The notes under the pieces: model-generated
Seen by the model: only the letters and a program-made list of their open reading frames with translations
Told to the model about the DNA's origin: nothing
Database searches by the model: none
Assembly: GCA_947169005.1 (NCBI GenBank)
Contig: CAMVOG010000037.1
Coordinates: 1-12,703, forward strand
Direction: 5' to 3'
From: an uncultured Clostridia bacterium
Lineage (GTDB): Bacteria; Bacillota; Clostridia; Oscillospirales; Oscillospiraceae
DNA: 12,703 nt
Shown: one piece after another, positions 4,943 to 11,738 of the stretch
Numbering within the stretch: position 1 is the first letter of the stretch
Layout of the letters: each line of letters begins with the position of its first letter
Made by a program: the position numbers and the translations under genes

Positions 4943-6949
4943 TCACCCCATTCTTATTGCTACACTCGGATCAGGTAAATAGTATTGATAACCCCCTCCA
5001 GGTTGATCAAACAAAGGAGCAACTCTTCCTCCGAGAATTATAGTTCCCTTGGGAATAAGATATTGCATTACAGATAGAGCGGTATTTGTCGGAGGAAGGG
5101 CCAGTTCTCGAATCGGATCAGATAGCAGTTTAGGCGTAAACCAATAACTCAAAGAAGCAGAAGTGCCTCCGTAATAGCGATATACGATTGTATCTTCTTC
5201 AAGTACCGTTACTCTTATTTCATCCGTAAAAGCCGATCGAACGCTCTCTTGATAGGCCGCTGGTATTTTTTCCTTGATAAACAACACTACCGCCCTTGGC
5301 ATATCCGCATCAGATATATTGCACCAGCGGTTTATCTCGCTCGCCGCGCTGTTCTCTCTGCTTTCAAATGTATCATCGGCTTGCTCCCCTGTCAAGTCTC
5401 TGTCCGCATCCGCTTCTTCTCTCCGCTCTGTCTCTTCTTCCGTTTCTCCTCGGATATACCCCTCGCTGGCCGCGCTCTTTTCCGCTGCGCCTCGCCCGCG
5501 CAGGACCGCCGCGGCCTCCGGGTTTTGACGCACGGCGCGGCGCACAAAGTCGTTCCAACGCTCCGGGTCCCCGTGCTTCAAGGCGGTATAGTCCCCTACG
5601 GACAGGGGCAGATTACTGAGCCTCAGCTTTTGCAGCGCGGCATATTCCGCCTTGTCCTCGCCGAAATCGACGCGAGTGCGTATGCCGTCCTCCAGGTCGC
5701 CCAGCTTTTTCGCTCCGTAGGCTCCTGCCTTCGTCGCCGCGGACAGAAACGCCCCGGAGGCCGCGGCGCGCAGCATCTCCTCCGCCGTGGCGTCGGCTGC
5801 GGCGGGGTCATAGACTGCCCTTTTGATATAGGGCGTGAAAAAGGTCGTGATCGCCTCCTCCGCCCCCTCGCCGAGTACGTCTGTCACATAGCGGAGCGTG
5901 CCGTTTGCTCTGAGCCTGCCCAGGAGCTTATTCATGACGCCCGCTTCGCTCAGACCCTCTATGCCGGAGAAAAGGTTTTCCGTGCCGACATCCAGCAGCC
6001 CTTTATAGAAGCCGTACTCAAAAGCCTCGTCCGGGCTCGCGCCCTCGCTCAGCGCTTCCTTCGCCGCGCCTCCCGCCGACGTTGTTCCGAGATAGCCCAT
6101 TTGCAGCAGCCTGGTCGCCGTCTCTCCCAATCCGGCTGCTCCGGCCACATGGCCCGCCGCCAGGTTTGGCAGCAGAGAGCCCGCACCCTCGAATAGATCG
6201 CCGGTAAATTCCAGGGCATCGGATACTTCCTTGTGCTTAAACGTGTCGTCAAAATAGCTCTGAAAGGCGTCCGCGCCGAAAACATCGACTTGATACGAAT
6301 CGTCCGCAATTTCTTTCAGATATTTACCGATATCAGGAGCAATCGGCCCTAAGAACGCATCTGCCGTAATGGACAGGTCGTTGTAAAAGGCTTGGTTCAA
6401 AAACTGTATCGCACTTTGCGGGGCACGGATTGCACCAATGTCAAACTTTCCTGTCAAATACCCCAGCCTGTCCCCGACTTTCATAGGAACAGGGTCGTCT
6501 ATGGACCCGCCCTCCGAGCCGCCGAAACCGCTTCGCATATCAACGGTGGATCGCGGCGTGCCGGAAAGACGTTTATTGACCGTTCCCGTCCCGCTGTCCG
6601 AAACGGGCAGCGCATAGTTACGGTGGGCTATTCTTTTCTTTTCGCGGGCGGCCATGTTCTCCGCGAGGGGGCGCAGGTATTCCACCTCCTTGGGGACGTC
6701 GGCGGCCCGTGTGCCCGTGGCATTGTCGGGAACGGCGGCGCGGGAGGCGTAGGGAGCGGCTTGCGTTGGTTTAAACGCGGTGCTCGTCCGCGGGCGGCCA
6801 AAGGCCGCCCCTACGGGGCGCGGCGTTTGGTATGTCGCGTCGGCGTCGGCGCGCGCTGGTTGATAATCGCGGGTGGAGCGGCGGGCCCGCAGGTCCTCCT
6901 CCACCCAGGCTCGTTTGCTCGTTTGTCTTACGGGTATATGGATCACCAC
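4943..6949 (-). CDS. phage-associated polymorphic toxin with TNT/ART-like C-terminal domain
   Basis: This 668-aa protein starts at GTG 6949 or the next GTG. The ribosome site is ambiguous because AAGG abuts the start and a dispersed element lies right upstream. No signal peptide is seen. Residues about 1-130 are low-complexity and Arg/Ala-rich and include a translated hairpin repeat. Residues about 160-430 are helical and Gly/Ala-rich with segments such as GAGSLLPNLAAGHVAGAAG and GEGAEEAITTFFTPYIKRAVYDP. They resemble large phage-encoded proteins in clostridial prophages, possibly injected or virion-internal. Residues about 469-538 form an acidic linker (SEGYIRGE at 495-502) shared with the orphan cassette at 3238-3798. 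The last 130 residues hold RYYGG (R591), the LALPPTNTA segment, PKGTIILGG and RVAPLFDQPGGGYQYYLPDP with Q655. That pattern resembles NAD-degrading TNT or related ADP-ribosyltransferase-like toxins, where a Gly-rich GGGxQ and an upstream Arg are important. The activity is inferred. An immunity gene follows after 4 bases. Confidence 0.7.
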   Translation of the reverse strand: MVIHIPVRQTSKRAWVEEDLRARRSTRDYQPARADADATYQTPRPVGAAFGRPRTSTAFKPTQAAPYASRAAVPDNATGTRAADVPKEVEYLRPLAENMAAREKKRIAHRNYALPVSDSGTGTVNKRLSGTPRSTVDMRSGFGGSEGGSIDDPVPMKVGDRLGYLTGKFDIGAIRAPQSAIQFLNQAFYNDLSITADAFLGPIAPDIGKYLKEIADDSYQVDVFGADAFQSYFDDTFKHKEVSDALEFTGDLFEGAGSLLPNLAAGHVAGAAGLGETATRLLQMGYLGTTSAGGAAKEALSEGASPDEAFEYGFYKGLLDVGTENLFSGIEGLSEAGVMNKLLGRLRANGTLRYVTDVLGEGAEEAITTFFTPYIKRAVYDPAAADATAEEMLRAAASGAFLSAATKAGAYGAKKLGDLEDGIRTRVDFGEDKAEYAALQKLRLSNLPLSVGDYTALKHGDPERWNDFVRRAVRQNPEAAAVLRGRGAAEKSAASEGYIRGETEEETERREEADADRDLTGEQADDTFESRENSAASEINRWCNISDADMPRAVVLFIKEKIPAAYQESVRSAFTDEIRVTVLEEDTIVYRYYGGTSASLSYWFTPKLLSDPIRELALPPTNTALSVMQYLIPKGTIILGGRVAPLFDQPGGGYQYYLPDPSVAIRMG
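6792..6815. repeat. GTAGGGGCG-type hairpin repeat inside the toxin coding region
   Basis: GGGCGGCC (6792-6799) and GGCCGCCC (6803-6810) flank AAA and are followed by CTACGGGG. The same hairpin type occurs outside genes at 8589-8612 and 10593-10617. Here it is read in frame as PVGAAFGRPR near the N terminus of the toxin, so an intergenic repeat appears to have entered the coding sequence. Confidence 0.75.
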
Positions 6950-6954
6950 CTTGC

Positions 6955-7036
6955 AAAAAGGGACGGTTCCTTTGTCCCACGGCAGCCGCCCCCACAGCGG
7001 CAGCCGTTTTCCCGGGACAAAGGAACCGTCCCCAGG
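6955..7036. repeat. dispersed inverted-repeat element, copy 4
   Basis: Perfect 19-base arms GGGACGGTTCCTTTGTCCC (6960-6978) and GGGACAAAGGAACCGTCCC (7014-7032) surround a GC-rich interior. On the minus strand it ends in CCCTTTTTG immediately before the start of the large toxin. The toxin's original 5' end may have been altered by its insertion. Confidence 0.9.
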
Positions 7037-7043
7037 GTTTCAT

Positions 7044-7106
7044 AGTGCTTAGTACTTAGTACTCAGTAATTAGTACTCAGTATCATTGTGCATTGTCCGT
7101 TGTCCA
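7044..7106. repeat. heptanucleotide array (AGTACTT / TTGTCCA types)
   Basis: Nine consecutive heptamers stay in one register: AGTGCTT, AGTACTT, AGTACTC, AGTAATT, AGTACTC, AGTATCA, TTGTGCA, TTGTCCG and TTGTCCA. The motif changes midway while the 7-base phase is kept. It fills most of the gap upstream of the toxin element. Confidence 0.85.
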
Positions 7107-7123
7107 TTTTCAAAGCCTCTTTT

Positions 7124-7150
7124 GTCATCCTGAGCGTAGCGAAGGATGAC
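7124..7150. repeat. 27-bp dispersed palindromic repeat (GTCATCCTGAGCG type)
   Basis: GTCATCCT (7124-7131) pairs with AGGATGAC (7143-7150) around an imperfect centre, GAGCGTAGCGA. The same consensus is widely scattered between genes in many bacterial genomes. Its function is unknown. The remaining sequence of 6950-7240 shows no gene. Confidence 0.75.
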
Positions 7151-7208
7151 AGACCCGGTCACCTCATTGCACATTGCAAATTCAAATCGCGCCGCAGGCG
7201 CCTCCGCA

Positions 7209-7240
7209 ATTGTCCATTGTCCATTGTCCATTGTCCATTA
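7209..7240. repeat. heptanucleotide array (TGTCCAT type) abutting a stop codon
   Basis: Four exact TGTCCAT units (7211-7238) end right next to the TGA stop (7243-7241) of the minus-strand gene. A looser period-7 tract (TTGCACATTGCAAATTCAAAT) lies nearby at 7169-7189. Confidence 0.8.
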
Positions 7241-8290
7241 TCACGCCAGCGCCCGCCTGCTTCTGTCCAGGCGGCGGAGGGCGCCGGTCTGCTCCTCCTC
7301 CGACGCGGTGCCGAGGAGGCGCAGGACCGTATCCGTGCTCACGGGGCCGTCCCCGTCGACGAGGCGGCGGACGTCCCGGGCGCGGGCCGCGGCGGCGGCC
7401 CTGGCGGGGATCTCGGAGGCGGCCTCCGTCTCTTCGCTCTCCGCGGGGGCCTCCTCCGTTTGCGGAGCGGTCCTGTAGGCGCCGGGCCAGGTATAGTCCG
7501 TCAGCGCGCCCCGGAGGCTCGCCAGCTCGGCCGCGGTCCAGCCCAGGGCGGCGTAGCCGGAATAGTCCCCGGCGGCGGCCAGGGTACGGGCCTTGGTGAG
7601 GCCCCGGGCGTAGGCGGTTTCGTCGGCATAGCGGCGGTCCGAAAGGGCGTCGCGCTCCCGGGCGTAGGCCCGCTGCTCGGCGGTCTCGGCCCGGTCCTGC
7701 TCCCGCTGGCCCCGCTCGTAGTCCGTCTTCTCCAGGCTCATGAGCAGGCTGAGATCGTCCCGCAGGCGGTTGTTCTCGTCCTTATAGCGGGACCAGGCCA
7801 GGCTCCACAGCTCGGGCACCTTGTCGGCGAGCTGGGCGGCGTAATAGTCCCCCGCCTGGCTGGCAGCGGTGACAGCGGCGGTGGAGGGCACGCCCCCGGT
7901 GAGGGCGGCGGCCCGGCCCAGGGCGTCCTCGGCGGCGCGGCTGCCCTCCCGGGCGTACTCCTTGCGGTAGGACTGATAGAGGGGGTCCGTCTCCGGGTCA
8001 TAGGAAAAGTCCTCCCGGTTCATCAGGGCCCGGACAGTCCCGTCCAGGCTCGCCCGCCAGGGGCTTTCCCCCTCTCTGTCCAGGGGCAGGTAGCCGCTGC
8101 CGTCCGCCCCGCCGGAATAGCCGTACTTGGCCCGGACCCGCTCGGCCCCGTCGTGGGCGGCGGTCATGGCCGCCGTGTCCCCGGCGGCGTTGGCCGCGGA
8201 CCAGTCCGCGGCATACTGCCGCACCGCCTCCCGGTCCTTCGCGGAGAGCAGCACCTCGTCCGCCCCGCGCTTCTTCGATGTATATGCCAT
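7241..8290 (-). CDS. phage-type helical structural protein, function unknown
   Basis: This 349-aa product starts at ATG 8290, preceded by AGGAGG with 7 bases of spacing. The sequence is Ala/Glu/Arg-rich and mostly helical. Residues about 10-60 include a segment ending KYGYSGGADGSGY. A later stretch (LMNREDFSYDPETDPLYQSY) and ALTGGVPSTAAVTAASQAG, followed by coiled-coil-like repeats of RE/RD, match a protein type I recall from prophage late regions of gut Clostridia. Its role in the particle is not known to me. The C-terminal third is acidic then Ala-rich (IPARAAAAARARDVRRL). It lies between the propeller-like gene and the toxin in the same direction, so it probably belongs to the same late transcript. 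Very high GC and a long opposite ORF are explained by codon bias. Confidence 0.65.
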   Translation of the reverse strand: MAYTSKKRGADEVLLSAKDREAVRQYAADWSAANAAGDTAAMTAAHDGAERVRAKYGYSGGADGSGYLPLDREGESPWRASLDGTVRALMNREDFSYDPETDPLYQSYRKEYAREGSRAAEDALGRAAALTGGVPSTAAVTAASQAGDYYAAQLADKVPELWSLAWSRYKDENNRLRDDLSLLMSLEKTDYERGQREQDRAETAEQRAYARERDALSDRRYADETAYARGLTKARTLAAAGDYSGYAALGWTAAELASLRGALTDYTWPGAYRTAPQTEEAPAESEETEAASEIPARAAAAARARDVRRLVDGDGPVSTDTVLRLLGTASEEEQTGALRRLDRSRRALA

Positions 8291-8313
8291 GGTGATACCT
8301 CCTGGAAGAAAAT

Positions 8314-8395
8314 AAAAAATAAGAAATAAGATAAAAGAAAAGAGATAAAAGATAAAAGATTAAAGATCAAAGATCAAAGATCAAAGATCAAAGAT
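8314..8395. repeat. heptanucleotide array (GATAAAA / GATCAAA types) upstream of a start codon
   Basis: Perfectly phased units run 8344-8395: GATAAAA twice, GATTAAA, then GATCAAA four times and GAT. Looser A-rich repeats run from 8314. In the mRNA direction this lies just upstream of the ribosome site of the gene at 7241-8290. It closely parallels the arrays at 10314 and 12666. Confidence 0.9.
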
Positions 8396-8471
8396 ACTTT
8401 GAAAGCCGCACCTGTAGGGGCGGCCCCACTCCGGGGATTCCCTTCGGTCACAACTTGCCGCCCGGGTCCGC
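8396..8471. repeat. conserved intergenic block, copy 1
   Basis: The block starts ACTTTGAAAGCCGCACC and includes the GGCGGCCCCACTCCGGGGAT stretch followed by TCCCTTCGGTCACAA. It recurs with few changes at 10414-10490. Both copies directly follow a heptamer array ending GATTAAAGAT(...). It may be a mobile or REP-like unit, or a shared 5' leader segment of the two minus-strand genes. Confidence 0.85.
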
Positions 8472-8489
8472 TGGACGGCAGCGCTGCCC

Positions 8490-8508
8490 CCCTCCCAGAA
8501 GGGGAGGG
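8490..8508. repeat. short CCCTCCC/GGGAGGG hairpin
   Basis: CCCTCCC (8490-8496) and GGGAGGG (8502-8508) flank AGAAG. This resembles GC-rich intergenic hairpins common in clostridial genomes. No poly-T follows, so a terminator role is unlikely. Confidence 0.55.
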
Positions 8509-8588
8509 TGGCCCGCAGGGCCGGGAGGAGCCCACCGCACGCCCGCACCCGTTGCGAACGACCTGCGCCGCTGCGCCGCTCCCACGGC

Positions 8589-8612
8589 GGGCGCCCAAAG
8601 GGCGCCCCTACG
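8589..8612. repeat. GTAGGGGCG-type hairpin repeat
   Basis: Two copies of GGGCGCCC (8589-8596 and 8600-8607) flank AAA and are followed by CTACG. It has the same design as 10593-10617 and as the copy inside the toxin gene at 6792-6815. The gap 8291-8698 contains no gene, only this set of repeats. Confidence 0.75.
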
Positions 8613-8654
8613 ACATCTGCCTCTCTCCTTCGCTTCCATTTAGAACAATTCGCC

Positions 8655-8703
8655 CATTATGCATTATGCATTATGCATTATGAATTATGCATTATGCATT
8701 ATC
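8655..8703. repeat. heptanucleotide array (CATTATG type) overlapping a stop codon
   Basis: Seven units in register are CATTATG or single-base variants (AATTATG, CATTATC). The TAA stop of the minus-strand gene (8701-8699) lies within the last unit, so the array touches the coding end. Confidence 0.9.
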
Positions 8704-10294
8704 TTCTCGCCGTTTTCTCGGAGTAGGTCTCCCAGCGGAGGCCGCGGAGGGTCCAGGGGCCGTCCGCCTCCAGGCGGAGAGCGAAGCGGGCGCAGCGGCG
8801 GAGGGGGACGGGGAGATTCGTCTCACAGAGGGCGGCGGCGCTGAGGGAGACGGCCTCCTCCCAGGCGCCCCCGTCGAAGGCCACCAGCACCCGGACAGTG
8901 ACGGCCTCGGTCTCGCTCTCCCCCGGGTCCCCCACCCCCAGGCGGAGCCAGAGGCGCTGGGGCAGCTTCCCGGCGAAGCTGGCCCCGTCGAAGGGCGGCA
9001 GCTCCACCCAGGAGGAAAAGCGCCCCTCCGCCGGGGCGTCCTCCGGCCCGCCCCGGCCCAGGCTGAGCAGGGAGCCCTCCGCCGTCAGCCCCAGGAGGCA
9101 CCCATGGCGGGCGGCGGCCAGGAGGCGCGTCCCGTCCTCCCGGTGCCAGACGCCCCGGGAGGGGGAATAGCGCAGCAGCTCCCAGTCCCCGCCCGGGAGC
9201 CGGGCCGAGACCACGTAGTCCAGGCCGTCGCTGCCCGCCGCCGCCGCCGTATGGGGCACGGGGCCCAGGGCCTGGCCCACGGGCCGGGGCAGGCCCCCGG
9301 CGTAGGCGGCGAAGCCCGCCGGCGAGAGATAATAGAGGGTCTCCCCCGCCACGGCGAGGCTGGCCCCGCAGCCCGCCCGGACCCCCAGGGTGGCGGCCCC
9401 CATCAGCTCGAAGTTGGCCGGGCGGCTGCCATAGACCTTGAAGACGCGGTCCTCCTTGAAAAAGCAGGGATAGCCCAGGAAGGAGCAGGCCGCCGTGAAG
9501 CCGCCCGGGGTGCCCGTCTCCAGGCTCCAGGCGTCGGTGGTGAGGCCCTCAAAGACGTTCCAGTTGAAGGGATCCCCCAGCTTAGAGCAGCAGACCGTAT
9601 CCCCCTTGCAGCCCCAGAGGCGGTTTTCGTGGGAAAAGACGAAGTCCAGCTCCGGCAGGGTCCGGGCCAGGCTCACGGCGCGGCCCCTGTCGTCGGCGAG
9701 GGTGAAGCAGTTTTCGTAGAAATAGAGCACCCGCCGGTCGGCGCTCAGCTCCCGGACGACGGCGGTCTTGTTGTTGGCCGCCTCCGAGGAGCCGGAGATC
9801 GTCACCGCGTCCCCGGCCCGGAAGGGGAAGGGCTCCCCCTCCGTTTGGATGGCGTTGGCCGCCGCCTCCGCCCCGGCGTAGACCCCGTCGGTGAAGCGGA
9901 CGGCGGTGGAGCTGTACGCGGCCTCCAGGGGCTCCAGGCCGCCCGCCTCGGTCCACAGGAGCTTGTCGGGCCAGATCACGACCCGCTCCCCCAGGGCGCA
10001 GAATTGCTTGAAGCTGTCCGCGACGGTGCCGATCTGCCGCCCGTCCAGCAGCAGGGCGGTCCCGTTGACGGTGAAGAGCCGCTCCCCCAGGGCGAAGAGC
10101 CCGTTGGGGCGCTCATAGAGGGCCAGGACCCGCCGGGGCGGGCGGCTGCGCAGGAAGGGGGCCGCCTCGCCGCAGAGATTCTGCATGGCGGCCAGGCTCC
10201 CCTCCGCCGCGCCCTCCCGGCGGTCCAGGCCGGAAAAAGCCCGCAGCTCCCAGCTCCGCGAGCCGGGCGCATAGGGCAAACGTGGCAGGATCAT
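8699..10294 (-). CDS. phage tail/stabilisation-type beta-propeller protein (putative)
   Basis: This 531-aa product starts at ATG 10294, with AGAGG and 7 bases of spacing. It is strand-rich with repeated blade-like segments: RLFTVNGTALLLDGRQIGTV, WPDKLLWTEAGG, then ENRLWGCKGDTVCCSKLGDP followed by FNWNVFEG, and RVFKVYGSRPANFELMG. The phrase 'SxLGDPxNW' after 'NRLWxxxGD' is typical of phage proteins that sit at the head-tail junction or tail (P22 gp10-like stabilisation and related tail proteins). A C-terminal jelly-roll-like section (residues about 440-530) includes RLWLRLGVGDP. It probably forms part of the virion tail machinery, in series with neighbouring structural genes. The family assignment is from motif memory. 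The length fits. Confidence 0.65.
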   Translation of the reverse strand: MILPRLPYAPGSRSWELRAFSGLDRREGAAEGSLAAMQNLCGEAAPFLRSRPPRRVLALYERPNGLFALGERLFTVNGTALLLDGRQIGTVADSFKQFCALGERVVIWPDKLLWTEAGGLEPLEAAYSSTAVRFTDGVYAGAEAAANAIQTEGEPFPFRAGDAVTISGSSEAANNKTAVVRELSADRRVLYFYENCFTLADDRGRAVSLARTLPELDFVFSHENRLWGCKGDTVCCSKLGDPFNWNVFEGLTTDAWSLETGTPGGFTAACSFLGYPCFFKEDRVFKVYGSRPANFELMGAATLGVRAGCGASLAVAGETLYYLSPAGFAAYAGGLPRPVGQALGPVPHTAAAAGSDGLDYVVSARLPGGDWELLRYSPSRGVWHREDGTRLLAAARHGCLLGLTAEGSLLSLGRGGPEDAPAEGRFSSWVELPPFDGASFAGKLPQRLWLRLGVGDPGESETEAVTVRVLVAFDGGAWEEAVSLSAAALCETNLPVPLRRCARFALRLEADGPWTLRGLRWETYSEKTARR

Positions 10295-10313
10295 GACGTC
10301 ACCTCTGAAAACA

Positions 10314-10413
10314 AAATAAGAAATAAGAAATAAGATAAAAGATAAGAGATAAGGGATAAGAGATAAGAGATAAGAGATAAGGGATAAGAGATAAAAGATA
10401 AAAGATTAAAGAT
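10314..10413. repeat. heptanucleotide array (AAATAAG / GATAAGA types) upstream of a start codon
   Basis: Three AAATAAG units (10314-10334) lead into GATAAAA, GATAAGA, GATAAGG and related units in strict 7-base phase from 10334 to 10410, ending GATTAAA then GAT. In the mRNA direction the array precedes the ribosome site of the propeller-like gene. Confidence 0.9.
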
Positions 10414-10490
10414 ACTTTGAAAGCCGCACCCCGTAGTGGCGGCCCCACTCCGGGGATTCCCTTCGGTCACAATCTGCCGCCCGCGTCCGC
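10414..10490. repeat. conserved intergenic block, copy 2
   Basis: This is the second copy of the 8396-8471 block: it starts ACTTTGAAAGCCGCACC and keeps the GGCCCCACTCCGGGGATTCC and CTTCGGTCACAA parts, with small differences between. Its position relative to the array and the gene start is the same as in copy 1. Confidence 0.85.
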
Positions 10491-10502
10491 CGCACCCTGT
10501 AG

Positions 10503-10524
10503 GGGCCACCGTCCTCGGTGGCCC
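10503..10524. repeat. perfect GGGCCACCG hairpin
   Basis: GGGCCACCG (10503-10511) pairs perfectly with CGGTGGCCC (10516-10524) around a TCCT loop, and GTAGG precedes it. It appears related to the GTAGGGGCG hairpin family. There is no T run. Confidence 0.65.
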
Positions 10525-10542
10525 GGCGTCGTGAAGCGGCGC

Positions 10543-10560
10543 CAGCGCCGCAAGGCGCTG
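10543..10560. repeat. CAGCGCC-GCAA-GGCGCTG hairpin
   Basis: A perfect 7-bp stem (10543-10549 with 10554-10560) closes a GCAA tetraloop of the stable GNRA type. It is one of several GC hairpins packed into the gap 10295-10752, which holds no gene. Confidence 0.55.
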
Positions 10561-10592
10561 AAACTGTGCCGCGCCGCGTTGATCCTCCCGGC

Positions 10593-10617
10593 GGGCGCCC
10601 GAAGGGCGCCCCTACGG
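10593..10617. repeat. GTAGGGGCG-type hairpin repeat
   Basis: GGGCGCCC (10593-10600) and GGGCGCCC (10604-10611) flank GAA and are followed by CTACGGG. It is the equivalent of 8589-8612 in the other gene gap, at a similar place in the composite spacer. Confidence 0.75.
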
Positions 10618-10657
10618 GTGGGCGCTTCGTTCTCACGCAAACGGGAAATTCGCGCCG

Positions 10658-10748
10658 CACATTGCACATTGCACATTGCTAATAGCTAATTGCTAATAGC
10701 TAATAGCTAATAGCTCATTGCTCATTGCTCATTGCACATTGTCCATTG
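10658..10748. repeat. heptanucleotide array (CACATTG / CTAATAG / CTCATTG types)
   Basis: Thirteen heptamers run in one phase: CACATTG three times, CTAATAG, CTAATTG, CTAATAG three times, CTCATTG three times, CACATTG and TCCATTG. Related variants cluster, as expected from local amplification of mutated units. The stop of the gene at 10753 follows 4 bases later. Confidence 0.9.
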
Positions 10749-10752
10749 TCCC

Positions 10753-11280
10753 TCACGACGGGTCAGTGAGCTGGACGGTGATGGTGGCGCTCAGGGTGGC
10801 GCTCTCATACTGATTCAGGGTCACGGGGGAATCCAGCAGAGCCCGGTAGAGCAGGATATCCGGGTAGGAGCTGCTGCCCCGCCAGGCGCGGCCCACGATG
10901 CCCCATTCCGTTACCGTCACCGGGTTGACGCCGGTGTTCTGGATCGTGGCCTTCACCTCCTTGGAGGCCGTGTGGGTGCTGTCGTCATAGCTCAGCGCCC
11001 CGTTCACGATGGCCACGCGGGAGATGCCGCTGGTCCACTTGTGGGACAGGCCCAGGTCCGTCGCGGCGGGAGCCGCGGTGCCGGTGCCGAAGATCAGCGC
11101 CGGGTAGGAGCTGCTGGCGACGTTGACGTTCTGGTAGCTGCCCATGGGCAAGGCGCCGTTGTAGCCGTCTACCACGTTCCCGTTCTCGTCCCGGACGGTG
11201 CTCCAGCCGTTGCGGACGAAGCCGCAGAGCATGGCGTTTTTCACGCCCTGCCAGTTGTTGGTCCATACGCCTTCAGACAT
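10753..11280 (-). CDS. phage tail/appendage-type structural protein (putative)
   Basis: This 175-aa product starts at ATG 11280, with AAGGAAG about 8 bases upstream. It is strand-rich and Ser/Thr/Asn-rich, with little charge. The C-terminal half (EVKATIQNTGVNPVTVTEWG, then the LLYRALLDSPVTLNQYESAT segment) is typical of small phage tail or appendage proteins, in which an 'N-x-G-x-x-P-V-T-V-T-E' strand precedes an 'LLYR..LD.PVTL' strand. The N-terminal part (GVWTNNWQGVKNAML) may mediate docking. It is likely part of the virion series on this strand. The specific structural role is not known. Confidence 0.55.
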   Translation of the reverse strand: MSEGVWTNNWQGVKNAMLCGFVRNGWSTVRDENGNVVDGYNGALPMGSYQNVNVASSSYPALIFGTGTAAPAATDLGLSHKWTSGISRVAIVNGALSYDDSTHTASKEVKATIQNTGVNPVTVTEWGIVGRAWRGSSSYPDILLYRALLDSPVTLNQYESATLSATITVQLTDPS

Positions 11281-11299
11281 ATATCACGCTTCCTTTCCT

Positions 11300-11683
11300 T
11301 CAGGCATAAAGGTCGTTTTCCATTTCATCATGGCTCACCCGCGCCACGGCGGAGGCCGCGGCGGTAAAGGCAGCCGTATCCGCCCGGAGGCTGTGGCTGT
11401 GGAACTGCGTCCCGGCCGGGGCGGGCGGCGTCAGCAGGGCCGGGCCTGCCGGGAAGAAGGCGCTGCCGCTCCGCTGCTCCGCCTGGCCCGTGAACAGCCA
11501 GCCCTCCGCCCAGGCGCCCAGGCCCGGGCGGGCGGAAAAGGCCGCGGCCCCGGCCCGGTCCTGTCGGGGATGCTTCACCGCCGCGGCCCGCCGCCAGTTG
11601 AACAGCCCCCCGCCCCCCAGCCGCAGCAGGTTCCACTTCCCGCCCACCGCCAGCCCCAGGGCAAAGCTCTTTTTGTCGATCAT
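11300..11683 (-). CDS. small phage-type protein, function unknown
   Basis: This 127-aa product starts at ATG 11683, with AAGGAA a few bases upstream. It opens with MIDKKSFALGLAVGGKWNLL, a short helix-Gly segment often seen at the start of small proteins in clostridial prophage late regions. The rest is Ala/Gly/Arg-rich with no recognised domain. The stop lies 19 bases before the next gene start (11280), so the two are probably co-translated. Support is mainly position, ribosome site and codon pattern shared with its neighbours. Confidence 0.5.
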   Translation of the reverse strand: MIDKKSFALGLAVGGKWNLLRLGGGGLFNWRRAAAVKHPRQDRAGAAAFSARPGLGAWAEGWLFTGQAEQRSGSAFFPAGPALLTPPAPAGTQFHSHSLRADTAAFTAAASAVARVSHDEMENDLYA

Positions 11684-11703
11684 GTGGTTCCTTTCTGTAA
11701 TTC

Positions 11704-11738
11704 AGTCTATAGTCTATAGCTAATAGCTGACAGCTACA
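11704..11738. repeat. heptanucleotide array (AGTCTAT / AGCTAAT types) overlapping a stop codon
   Basis: Five units in phase: AGTCTAT twice, AGCTAAT, AGCTGAC and AGCTACA. The TAG stop of the minus-strand gene (11736-11734) lies inside the last unit. Confidence 0.8.

Noticed and set aside
5249..6196. Plus-strand ORF of 315 codons
   Set aside because: It is antisense to the toxin gene, with no ribosome site or domain. The opposite strand carries the linker and toxin motifs.
7088..8329. Long plus-strand ORF of about 413 codons
   Set aside because: It lies opposite the minus-strand gene 7241-8290. Its product is Gly/Pro/Arg-rich low complexity without domains, typical of antisense frames in very GC-rich genes, and it starts inside repeat arrays.
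8687..10333. Long plus-strand ORF of 548 codons
   Set aside because: It is antisense to the propeller-like gene, low complexity, begins in the CATTATG array and ends in the GATAAGA array, and has no ribosome site.
10314..10413. Possible CRISPR array
   Set aside because: Units are 7 bases long and contiguous, with no spacers. No cas gene is present.
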